Source of the DNA: Brevundimonas sp.
GTDB lineage: Bacteria > Pseudomonadota > Alphaproteobacteria > Caulobacterales > Caulobacteraceae
Reading direction: 5' to 3'
Assembly (NCBI RefSeq): GCF_031082345.1
Contig: NZ_JAVHLH010000100.1
Location: forward strand, 1-9,090
Length of the DNA stretch: 9,090 bases
Of this stretch, positions 1 through 5,202 are shown piece after piece; within the stretch, counting starts at the first letter, position 1, and each line of letters begins with the position of its first letter. The notes under the pieces were generated by a model that had not been told where the DNA came from, made no database searches, and saw nothing but the letters and a program-made list of their open reading frames with translations. Made by a program: the position numbers and the translations under genes.

Positions 1-388
<388 letters not shown>

Positions 389-495
389 AGTTGACTATCT
401 GACCTAAGCAGACCGACCCGAAGGCCGGTTGGCATTAGTTCTACGTATTCTTGACGAGATCCCACGAACGCCTCTCCGAAGAGCGACGTCATGGT

Positions 496-511
496 GTCTT
501 TTCAAAAAGAC
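496..511 (-). other. Leader hairpin, 7-bp A/T-rich stem
   Basis: GTCTTTT (496-502) and AAAAGAC (505-511) form a perfect inverted repeat with a 2-nt centre. The loop is too tight for the full stem to close, so about 5-6 pairs would form in RNA. As DNA it could equally be a protein site. It lies inside the transcribed leader. Confidence 0.4.
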
Positions 512-529
512 CGCAGTTGTCAGTGTCGA

Positions 530-548
530 GACAATCTCTAGGATTGTC
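530..548 (-). other. Leader hairpin, 7-bp perfect stem
   Basis: GACAATC (530-536) and GATTGTC (542-548) are perfect reverse complements around a 5-nt loop. The hairpin falls in the transcribed rRNA leader just downstream of boxA, so it probably folds in the pre-rRNA. It has no U-tract and is not a terminator. Confidence 0.5.
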
Positions 549-591
549 GCTAGGACACCGCCGCCTGCGTTTCTCTTTCCAGATCAACGAT

Positions 592-602
592 TTCAAAGAC
601 CC
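592..602 (-). promoter_or_regulatory. boxA-like antitermination site of the rRNA leader
   Basis: The minus strand reads GGGTCTTTGAAATC here, followed by GTTGATCTGGAAAGAGAAAC. It resembles the boxA core (TGCTCTTTGA-type) bound by NusB-NusE, and alphaproteobacterial rRNA leaders often carry a similar TCTTTGA block followed by an AT-rich run. It lies about 55 nt downstream of the P1 -10 box and about 205 nt upstream of mature 16S, which is a sensible position. The function is inferred from family knowledge. Confidence 0.6.
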
Positions 603-655
603 AGGAACCGGAGAACCGATCCCACCGTTTAGCGCCCGGTTACGGCGGAGGCGGC

Positions 656-684
656 GATGTAGTCGCCTCCCCTTCCCGTGTCAA
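656..684 (-). promoter_or_regulatory. rRNA promoter P1 (nearest to 16S)
   Basis: Minus strand: -35 TTGACA at 684-679, 17-bp spacer, -10 TACATC at 661-656. In the Caulobacter housekeeping-promoter format (TTGACGS, 10-14 nt, GCTANAWC) it reads TTGACAC, 14 nt, ACTACATC, which is one mismatch in each box. It is followed by GCCGCCTCCGCC, a motif also present after the other three candidates. The GC-rich discriminator fits stringently controlled rRNA promoters. Confidence 0.75.
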
Positions 685-686
685 GC

Positions 687-706
687 GATCATTCCTGGGA
701 ACGATC
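687..706. repeat. 20-bp near-palindrome abutting the P1 -35 box
   Basis: GATCATTCC (687-695) and GGAACGATC (698-706) are reverse complements at 8 of 9 positions around a 2-bp centre. The site is centred about 12 bp upstream of the P1 -35, where upstream activators of rRNA promoters bind in other bacteria. It is a candidate binding site for a dimeric protein, and the regulator is unknown. Confidence 0.45.
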
Positions 707-736
707 TCTTTTCAGCGGCCCCGCCCGGAGGCGAGG

Positions 737-756
737 GAGGCGCTGTTTAGCGCCTC
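737..756. repeat. Perfect 8-bp inverted repeat over the P2 -10 box
   Basis: GAGGCGCT (737-744) and AGCGCCTC (749-756) flank GTTT. On the plus strand the hairpin is followed by ATTTTTC, the form of an intrinsic terminator, yet no plus-strand gene precedes it. On the minus strand it contains the P2 -10. It could be an operator, or it could block transcription running away from the rRNA operon. Confidence 0.55.
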
Positions 757-771
757 ATTTTTCTGCGTCAA
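744..771 (-). promoter_or_regulatory. rRNA promoter P2
   Basis: Minus strand: TTGACGC (771-765) matches the Caulobacter -35 consensus exactly. It is followed by 13 nt and then GCTAAACA (751-744), which keeps GCTANA of the -10 consensus. The A/T run AGAAAAATG lies in the spacer. The -10 sits inside a perfect 8-bp palindrome (737-756). Downstream sequence again contains GCGCCTCC. Confidence 0.65.
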
Positions 772-773
772 GT

Positions 774-794
774 GGTTCTTTTTAAAGAAGAACC
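774..794. repeat. 21-bp inverted repeat just upstream of the P2 -35 box
   Basis: GGTTCTT (774-780) and AAGAACC (788-794) are perfect reverse complements around TTTAAAG. The centre lies about 13 bp upstream of the P2 -35, the same offset as the near-palindrome next to P1. It may be a regulator site or an A/T-rich UP-like element. Confidence 0.45.
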
Positions 795-833
795 TCTGTC
801 TGCAAACCACCCTGGAGGGGCGGCGGAGGCGGC

Positions 834-862
834 TCTCTAAGGAAGGCCGATCTCCGTGTCAA
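834..862 (-). promoter_or_regulatory. rRNA promoter P3
   Basis: Minus strand: -35 TTGACA (862-857), 17-bp spacer, weak -10 TAGAGA (839-834). The -10 plus the following GCCGCCTCCGCC is identical to P1 at 15 of 18 positions, which suggests duplication of a promoter module. The -10 is poor against both sigma-70 and Caulobacter consensus, so activity is uncertain. Confidence 0.5.
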
Positions 863-1097
863 CCGGGCTTTTTCAGCCATTTCGCGAGGACTGAAATCCG
901 AGGATTTCGGGCCGCAAAAAACCGCCTGGAAAGCCGAGAGGCTTGCCTCTGTTTCGTCCGACGATTCGATTGGAGCGCGGAACCTAACCGAAACACCTTA
1001 AGGAAGCAACCCGCTGTAGCGACTTTCTTCCCGGGGAACCGTCGGTGACTTTCGTCTCCGCGGCCCCGGCGGCCGGCCCGTTTCCGAGCGAGGCGGC
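863..1097. other. Upstream rRNA control region between P4 and P3
   Basis: This stretch has no credible gene. It contains a perfect palindrome GAAATCC-GA-GGATTTC (893-908) about 30 bp upstream of the P3 -35. It also holds a weak promoter-like pair TTGCTT (1009-1004) / TAGGTT (986-981) on the minus strand, not strong enough to call. The plus-strand run AAAAAA at 916-921 is A/T-rich. Otherwise I see nothing definite. Confidence 0.4.
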
Positions 1098-1126
1098 GAT
1101 ATACGCAGCGGCCATTTTGTTCGCAA
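1098..1126 (-). promoter_or_regulatory. rRNA promoter P4 (farthest upstream)
   Basis: Minus strand: -35 TTGCGA (1126-1121), 17-bp spacer, -10 TATATC (1103-1098), then GCCGCCTC. From the -10 onward it matches P1 at 13 of 14 positions (TATATCGCCGCCTC against TACATCGCCGCCTC). The -35 overlaps one arm of an 8-bp inverted repeat (1119-1150). If active, it would add a ~700-nt leader to the rRNA transcript. Confidence 0.5.
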
Positions 1127-1150
1127 GCCGATTCCGACAGTTTTGCGAAC
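1119..1150. repeat. 8-bp inverted repeat with 16-bp spacing at P4
   Basis: GTTCGCAA (1119-1126) and TTGCGAAC (1143-1150) are perfect reverse complements, spaced 24 bp centre to centre. The left arm coincides with the P4 -35 region. The spacing of about two helical turns suits two half-sites on one face of the DNA. It is a possible operator with no identified regulator. Confidence 0.4.
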
Positions 1151-1193
1151 TTTCTCGCGGAGTCACGGTCGACGGACGCTGTCAGCCCGGTCG

Positions 1194-1217
1194 GGCCGCA
1201 CGCGACGCGCGGCGGCC
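1194..1217 (-). terminator. GC-rich hairpin after the CBS gene (weak terminator candidate)
   Basis: GGCCGC (1194-1199) and GCGGCC (1212-1217) form a 6-bp stem about 15 nt past the stop codon of the CBS protein gene. There is no U-tract, so termination by this alone is doubtful. Without a stop here, transcription from the CBS gene would run into the rRNA operon in the same direction. Confidence 0.3.
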
Positions 1218-1232
1218 GTCCTTCTCGCCCCG

Positions 1233-1661
1233 TCAGCCGGCCGCGATATAGGTGCGCAGGGACTCCGCTTCCTGCGTGGCCTCGGCGATCTGGCATTTCA
1301 CTACATCGCCGATGGAGATCACCCCGGCCAGGCGGTCATCCCGGAGCACCGGCAGGTGACGGATCCGGCGGTCGGTCATCCGCTCCATCAGGACTCCCAC
1401 CGTCTCGGCCGGCGCGGCGAAGACGACGTCCGCGGTCATGAAGTCCGAGGCCGGCTTGTCCAGCGCCCCGGCGCCGCCCTGGGCGACGGCCCGCACCACG
1501 TCGCGCTCCGACAGCACTCCGACCACCCGGTCCGCGTCGCAAACGATCAGCGCGCCGACCTTCAGCCGGTCCAGCTCGCCGCAGGCGTCCCCCAGCCGCA
1601 TATCCGGGCGGATGCTGAATACGGCGTCGCCCTTGTCCTTGAGAATTTCGGCGACCAGCAT
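1233..1661 (-). CDS. Two-CBS-domain protein, 142 aa
   Basis: This is a stand-alone pair of CBS domains forming one Bateman module. The first spans about residues 8-60 (ending in VVGVLSERDVVRAVAQGG) and the second about 72-130 (RRIRHLPVLRDDRLAGVISIGDVV). The G-V-[LI]-S-x-x-D-V-V signature of the family closes both. Such modules bind adenine nucleotides (AMP, ATP, SAM, NAD) and usually regulate a partner protein, and no catalytic domain is attached here. There is no signal peptide or membrane segment, so it is probably cytoplasmic. The ATG at 1661 is supported by AGGGGAG 6-7 nt upstream. It lies 48 bp downstream of the rhomboid gene on the same strand, so the two may be cotranscribed. A 12-bp palindrome in that gap could be its own promoter or operator. 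The family call is secure, but the ligand and partner cannot be told from sequence. Confidence 0.93.
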   Translation of the reverse strand: MLVAEILKDKGDAVFSIRPDMRLGDACGELDRLKVGALIVCDADRVVGVLSERDVVRAVAQGGAGALDKPASDFMTADVVFAAPAETVGVLMERMTDRRIRHLPVLRDDRLAGVISIGDVVKCQIAEATQEAESLRTYIAAG

Positions 1662-1676
1662 CGCGGCTCCCCTTCT

Positions 1677-1688
1677 CTCTATATAGAG
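1677..1688. promoter_or_regulatory. 12-bp perfect palindrome before the CBS gene
   Basis: CTCTATATAGAG is its own reverse complement. It lies in the 48-bp gap between the rhomboid stop and the CBS start, just upstream of the ribosome binding site. The TATATA core may serve as a -10 for the CBS gene or as an operator. No matching -35 was found. Confidence 0.35.
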
Positions 1689-1709
1689 CGCGGCCGCGGA
1701 TGGACCGCT

Positions 1710-2324
1710 TCAGGCGGAAGGGTCGCGCAGATCGGGCGGGGAATCAAATGACGTCCGGCGTGAACGGAACGGCCGGGCCCACGGGCCGATCAGCAGCGCG
1801 CCTGCGAGGAAGCCGAAGGCATGGGCCTCCCAGGCCACGCGAGCCCCTTCCGCGCCGGGGGCCAGTCCGATCAGACCCGCTCCGGCGTTCACGCCCATGA
1901 TGACGGCGGCCATGACCAGGAAGCGGCGGTCCCCGAGGGGACGCAGGGAGCCGTCGCGTCGACCCAGCAGGCGGAGGGCGGCGCCCATCAGGCCGAACAC
2001 CGCCCCCGAGGCGCCCACCAGCGGATCGAACGTGTCCGGATGGATCAGGCCGTAGCCGGCGGTGCTGATGAGGCCGGTCGCCAGGTAGAAGGCGAGAAAC
2101 CCGACGACGCCCCTCGCCCCGGTCATCAGCCGGGCGACCGGTGGCGCGAAGGCGAAGACGCCCAGAGCGTTCATCGCCACATGGCCCCAGCCGCCGTGCA
2201 GGAACATCGAGGTCAGGAGCCCCGGCCACCAGTCGCCCCTCCACAGGGACGCGGGCCTGAACGCCAGCGACAGCCCCCCGTCAGGCAGGCGCGTCTGCAG
2301 CCAGAACAGCAGCGGCAAGGACAC
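1710..2324 (-). CDS. Rhomboid family intramembrane serine protease (start probably at 2387)
   Basis: This is a rhomboid protease, which cuts transmembrane substrates within the membrane. Numbered from the GTG at 2324 (204 aa), the hallmarks are H-x-x-x-N in HVAMNALG (about residue 48-55), the catalytic serine in GASGAVFG (about 103-110), and the catalytic histidine in the last helix, AHAFGFLAGALLIG. Several hydrophobic segments separate these. The GTG lies inside the expected first membrane helix and has no Shine-Dalgarno sequence. The same frame stays open upstream and reads TDQPPPERIFTAPAVALLL, a natural N-terminus plus the missing half of helix 1. The first start-like codon there is CTG at 2387, with GGAG 7 nt before it, so the real protein is probably about 225 aa. 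The bounds given are the conservative ones. The substrate is unknown. It is transcribed away from the holdfast operon. Confidence 0.92.
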   Translation of the reverse strand: MSLPLLFWLQTRLPDGGLSLAFRPASLWRGDWWPGLLTSMFLHGGWGHVAMNALGVFAFAPPVARLMTGARGVVGFLAFYLATGLISTAGYGLIHPDTFDPLVGASGAVFGLMGAALRLLGRRDGSLRPLGDRRFLVMAAVIMGVNAGAGLIGLAPGAEGARVAWEAHAFGFLAGALLIGPWARPFRSRRTSFDSPPDLRDPSA

Positions 2325-2387
2325 GGTCAGAAGCAGCGCGACCGCGGGCGCCGTGAAGATCCGTTCGGGGGGCGGCTGATCGGTCAG

Positions 2388-2521
2388 GGTCGGGCTCCGG
2401 TCGATTCTGGAATGCCTTCATTAACAGCCAAGCCTGGCAAGTGGTTCTTAATAACCATGATCCAGATTGAGACGCGGGTTGGTTGCCGACCCCTAAACCA
2501 TGTTCGCGTGTGGAGGTTCTC
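2388..2521. promoter_or_regulatory. Divergent control region, rhomboid / hfaA
   Basis: This is the only gap between the leftward rhomboid and the rightward holdfast-anchor operon. In C. crescentus the hfa operon is cell-cycle regulated and, as I recall, CtrA is involved. Here a degenerate CtrA-like box GCAA-N7-TTAA sits at 2437-2451, and a second TTAA lies at 2421-2424. CCTAAACC (2492-2499) resembles the Caulobacter -10 (GCTANAWC) and lies about 25 bp before the hfaA start. The TTGAGA at 2467 is too far from it (21 bp) to be a normal -35. The boxes fit activator-dependent transcription but are weak matches. Confidence 0.35.
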
Positions 2522-2959
2522 GTGACCGTCAGGCTGAAGACCATCCCCGCCCTTCTCGGAGCCGCCCTGCTCGTCGCGCCATCGGCCGCGGCCGCGCAGT
2601 CCGCCGGCTCCTCCGGCATGGGCGCCTATCAGGCCGGCTACGGCGGGTCGCGCTACACGACGGCGCGTCCCCAGACCGGCTCGACCCGCGATCAGAACGG
2701 CAACCGTCTGATTGTGGACGGCATCATCCAGGCCGGGGCCAACAGCTATTCAAGCGCCACCGGCGGCGTCTCGTCGAGCTTTTCGGGCGTCGGCGGCGCG
2801 GACGGCGGCACAGCCATCGGCGGCTCCACGGCCATCGGCAACAGTCTGAACGTCGTGGTCCAGGGCAACCACAACACGGTCATCGTCAACTCGACCCAGA
2901 CCAACAACGGCAATGTCACCGCCGGAACCAGCCTGAACGGCACCCTGAGGCTTCCATGA
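2522..2959 (+). CDS. hfaA: Holdfast-anchor protein HfaA (secreted, curli/amyloid-like)
   Basis: HfaA is a small secreted protein that helps tether the polysaccharide holdfast to the outer membrane at the cell pole. In Caulobacter it forms very stable, amyloid-like multimers. I chose the GTG at 2522 because GGAGG lies 5 nt before it and translation begins with a proper signal peptide (MTVRLK, hydrophobic stretch, SAAAA-Q, cleavage near residue 25). An in-frame TTG at 2483 has no ribosome binding site and overlaps the putative -10. The mature protein (~120 aa) is rich in G, S, N, T and A. It has RDQNGNRLIVDGIIQ mid-way and a C-terminal Asn/Gln repeat (from about residue 102: STAIGNSLNVVV, then STQTNNGNVTA) like the repeats of HfaD. 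Its stop overlaps the hfaB start (ATGA), which indicates one operon. Identification rests on this protein pattern together with the gene order. Confidence 0.9.
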   Translation: MTVRLKTIPALLGAALLVAPSAAAAQSAGSSGMGAYQAGYGGSRYTTARPQTGSTRDQNGNRLIVDGIIQAGANSYSSATGGVSSSFSGVGGADGGTAIGGSTAIGNSLNVVVQGNHNTVIVNSTQTNNGNVTAGTSLNGTLRLP

Positions 2960-3972
2960 TTCACGGCCAGTTCGCCCGGCGTCTGAAGACGACCGCCGCC
3001 GCCAGCGCGATCGCCGCGCTTCTCGGCGGCTGCATTTCCGCATCGGCGGGGCCCAACGGCACCTACGCCACGCCGATCGGCAATGCGCCGGTGACGGCGA
3101 ACCCGACCCCCTATTCCGCCGCGCTCTACTGCATGGCCGACTACGCCCGGCGCTACGACCTGCCCTCCCCGCGCATGTCGGTCGGCCGGATCGCCGACTA
3201 CACCGGCACCGTCTCGGCCGACGGCGGCCGTCAGGTGACCGGCGGCGCCTCGCTGATGGCGATGACGGCGCTGGCGAAGGCCGGGGCCCAGATTCTCGAA
3301 CGCTACGACACCTCGGTCTCCGAGATGGAGCTGCGCTACGCCAACAACCGCCTGATCGGCGACGCCGGCCCCGGCGGCGCCGACGACGTCCAGTATCGCC
3401 GCATCCTCGCCGGCTCGGTGCCCGGCACGGATTTCTACATCATCGGCGGCATCACCGAGGTGAACTACAATATCCGTTCGGGCGGTTTCGACATGGCCGC
3501 CGGCCAGGCCAGCACCCAGACGCCGCTGTCGACCGCCTTCGCGGGCAAGGCCTTCGTGATGAACATCGCCATCGACCTGCGGCTGGTCCAGACGACCACC
3601 CTCGAGGTCGTCGACGTGGTCTCGTACCAGAAACAGATCATCGGCCGGGAGATCTCGGCCGGCGTGTTCGACTTCCTGAACGGCAACGTCTTCGACATCT
3701 CGGCCGGCGAAGGCGGGCTGGAGCCGGTCCAGCTGGCGGTTCGCGCGCTGATCGAACGGGCCACGGTCGAGTTCATGGCCAATCTGTACGGCGCACCGGG
3801 CCCGGACATCTGCCTGTCGGCGGGCCCGGACCCCCTCGGAGGCACGACCGGTCCGACCGGCGGCTACTATCCGGCTTACCCCAACACGGGAACGAACAAT
3901 GGCGAAACCCGCGCGGATCCGTCTCGCTGGCACGATCGCCGCGACGGCGCTGTGCGCCGCAGCCGCTACTGA
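2956..3972 (+). CDS. hfaB: Holdfast-anchor protein HfaB, CsgG-like outer-membrane lipoprotein
   Basis: HfaB resembles CsgG, the nonameric outer-membrane pore that secretes curli subunits, and is expected to export and anchor HfaA and HfaD. The 338-aa protein starts at the ATG at 2956 (GAGG 5 nt upstream) and has a lipoprotein signal with the lipobox LGGC, acylated Cys26. The CsgG-type domain spans about residues 50-290. Recognisable pieces are LRLVQTTTLEVVDVVSYQK, then GVFDFLNGNVFDI, then EPVQLAVRALIERATVEFM, which corresponds to the EPVQL helix region of CsgG. A Gly/Pro/Thr-rich tail follows. Its last ~24 residues are unusually Arg-rich because they overlap the hfaD signal-peptide region in another frame. 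It overlaps hfaA by 4 nt and hfaD by 74 nt, so translation of the three is probably coupled. Confidence 0.93.
   Translation: MIHGQFARRLKTTAAASAIAALLGGCISASAGPNGTYATPIGNAPVTANPTPYSAALYCMADYARRYDLPSPRMSVGRIADYTGTVSADGGRQVTGGASLMAMTALAKAGAQILERYDTSVSEMELRYANNRLIGDAGPGGADDVQYRRILAGSVPGTDFYIIGGITEVNYNIRSGGFDMAAGQASTQTPLSTAFAGKAFVMNIAIDLRLVQTTTLEVVDVVSYQKQIIGREISAGVFDFLNGNVFDISAGEGGLEPVQLAVRALIERATVEFMANLYGAPGPDICLSAGPDPLGGTTGPTGGYYPAYPNTGTNNGETRADPSRWHDRRDGAVRRSRY
3899..3972 (+). other. 74-nt out-of-frame overlap of hfaB and hfaD
   Basis: The last 74 nt of hfaB also encode the first 24 codons of hfaD in a different frame. One stretch therefore encodes both an Arg-rich lipoprotein tail and an Ala-rich signal peptide. 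A GGGA ribosome-binding element at 3888-3891 lies inside hfaB. The overlap suggests translational coupling. Confidence 0.85.
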
Positions 3973-5155
3973 GGCCGCCGCGCAGACCCCGCCTCCGGGC
4001 GGGACCATCGTCCTGAACGACCAGCTGCAGCTGGGCGACGTCTTCTCGCACCAGACGCTGAACGTCGTCGACGCCCAGGAACAGGTCACCGTCAGCACCT
4101 CGGCCCAGGGCAACAGCGCCTCGGGCGCGGTCGAGAACGGCTCCATCACCGTCCAGTCCGACCAGGACATGCGCGGCGACGCGGTGGCCACGACCGACAT
4201 GACCCTCGGCGGCGACACCTGGGGCCTGGTCACGGCGACGACCCAGGCCGGCGGCAACTATCTGGCGGTCAGCGCCTATGATTCCGATCTGACCGTCGAC
4301 GCGACCCAATCGAACACCGGCGGCCTGGTCAGCGCCACCTCGCAACTGGGCGACGACGACGCCCGCCTGCTTGGCGGAGCCGTCATCAACGCCTCGGCCA
4401 TCTCGAACACTGTGGCCATGTATGGCGAGGGCTCGGCGGTCGGCGGCACGATCGATCAGTCCTCCTCCGCCACGGTGCGCGCCTACAACCGGATCGAAAC
4501 CCAGTACATTCCGGCCGAGGCCAGCGTCTCCAGCCAGGCCATCGTCAACGCGGTCCAGCTGACCAGCGGCCAGACCTCCGGCCAGAACCTCGCCATCGTC
4601 CAGACCTCGACCGGGGATTTCGTCGAGGCCGAGTCCAGCGCCAACGCCGGCAACGCCTGGGACCTGGCGGCGCGCGCCCGCGCCAGCGCCAACCAGGCCG
4701 TGCTCTACAACGAGGGCGGATCGGTCGTGACCGACTCCCGTCAGGACAACACCGCCTTCGTCCGCGCCGCCGCCACGACCACCGCCTACGACTACGGTCG
4801 CGCCGAGGCTTACGCCCGCGGCGCGGCCAACGAGCTGTCGGTCGGCAACAACGACATCTACGTCGAGATCGACAACAGCCAGTTCAACTCGGGCGGTGTC
4901 GACGTCACCGCCACCTTCTCGGGCACGAACGGCTATGACGTCTATGTCGGCGCCGAGGCGGTGGGCAACAGCGTCACCGGCTTCGCCTGTTCGGACTGCG
5001 AGGGCTATCTCGAGGCCCGCAACACCCAGACCAACGGCGGCGATGTCTCGGCGACGGCGAACACCACGGTCGCCGGTTCGACCCGGGCCGTGATCACCGG
5101 CGCAAATTCGGTCGGCAATTCCGCGACTTTCTACGTCTCGCGGCCCTCACATTAA
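3899..5155 (+). CDS. hfaD: Holdfast-anchor protein HfaD, secreted repeat protein
   Basis: HfaD is the third holdfast-anchor protein, secreted and held at the outer membrane with HfaA and HfaB. The 418-aa product begins at the ATG at 3899, with GGGA 7 nt upstream, inside the end of hfaB. It has a clear signal peptide (MAKPARIR, hydrophobic core, EAAA-Q, cleavage near residue 28). Almost all of the mature part consists of about seven imperfect units of ~45 residues. Each has a Q/N-rich strand (for example TQSNTGGLVSATS, NTQTNGGDVSATA) followed by an A-x-GNS-type strand (GAEAVGNSVTG, GANSVGNSATF). Such Asn/Gly/Ala/Val repeats suggest a beta-solenoid or amyloid-like fibre. The only cysteines of the mature protein form a CSDC pair (C364, C367). 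There is no membrane anchor and no enzyme domain. Identity rests on gene order plus repeat composition, since HfaD is poorly conserved. Confidence 0.88.
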   Translation: MAKPARIRLAGTIAATALCAAAATEAAAQTPPPGGTIVLNDQLQLGDVFSHQTLNVVDAQEQVTVSTSAQGNSASGAVENGSITVQSDQDMRGDAVATTDMTLGGDTWGLVTATTQAGGNYLAVSAYDSDLTVDATQSNTGGLVSATSQLGDDDARLLGGAVINASAISNTVAMYGEGSAVGGTIDQSSSATVRAYNRIETQYIPAEASVSSQAIVNAVQLTSGQTSGQNLAIVQTSTGDFVEAESSANAGNAWDLAARARASANQAVLYNEGGSVVTDSRQDNTAFVRAAATTTAYDYGRAEAYARGAANELSVGNNDIYVEIDNSQFNSGGVDVTATFSGTNGYDVYVGAEAVGNSVTGFACSDCEGYLEARNTQTNGGDVSATANTTVAGSTRAVITGANSVGNSATFYVSRPSH

Positions 5156-5202
5156 TCTTCCGTAACTTGAGCGGCGCTTCCGTGTCCCCGAAAGGTTGCA
5201 GG

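Larger units (their letters stand above)
389..655 (-). other. rRNA operon leader (transcribed, non-coding)
   Basis: This is the stretch between the nearest promoter (P1) and the mature 16S 5' end, transcribed leftward as the pre-rRNA leader. It holds a boxA-like antitermination element at 592-602 and two perfect hairpins (530-548 and 496-511). The upstream arm of the stem cut by RNase III around 16S should lie here, but its partner downstream of 16S is outside the window, so it cannot be shown. The short open frames in this stretch have no coding signature and are ignored. Confidence 0.75.

Noticed and set aside
627..636. A further -10-like GGCGCTAAAC on the minus strand, downstream of P1
   Set aside because: It repeats the P2 -10 sequence exactly over 10 bases, but no -35-like sequence lies at a workable distance. 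It may be a decayed module.
859..1296. A 145-codon minus-strand frame in the region upstream of the rRNA operon
   Set aside because: It overlaps the CBS gene end and three promoter candidates, and its Arg-rich product has no family features.
2483..2521. In-frame TTG start for hfaA at 2483
   Set aside because: It has no Shine-Dalgarno, would place charged residues before the signal peptide, and overlaps the putative -10. GTG 2522 has GGAGG at ideal distance.
2281..2619. Minus-strand frame starting MPEEPADCAAAADG, overlapping the hfaA start
   Set aside because: It covers the hfaA signal peptide antisense and the rhomboid N-terminus out of frame. The internal ATG at 2421 (MKAFQNRPEP) would need a frameshift to join the rhomboid, and a CTG start is simpler.
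2746..4257. A 503-codon minus-strand frame opposite hfaA, hfaB and hfaD
   Set aside because: Its composition is that of an antisense shadow and it has no recognisable domain, while the plus strand carries a well-supported operon.
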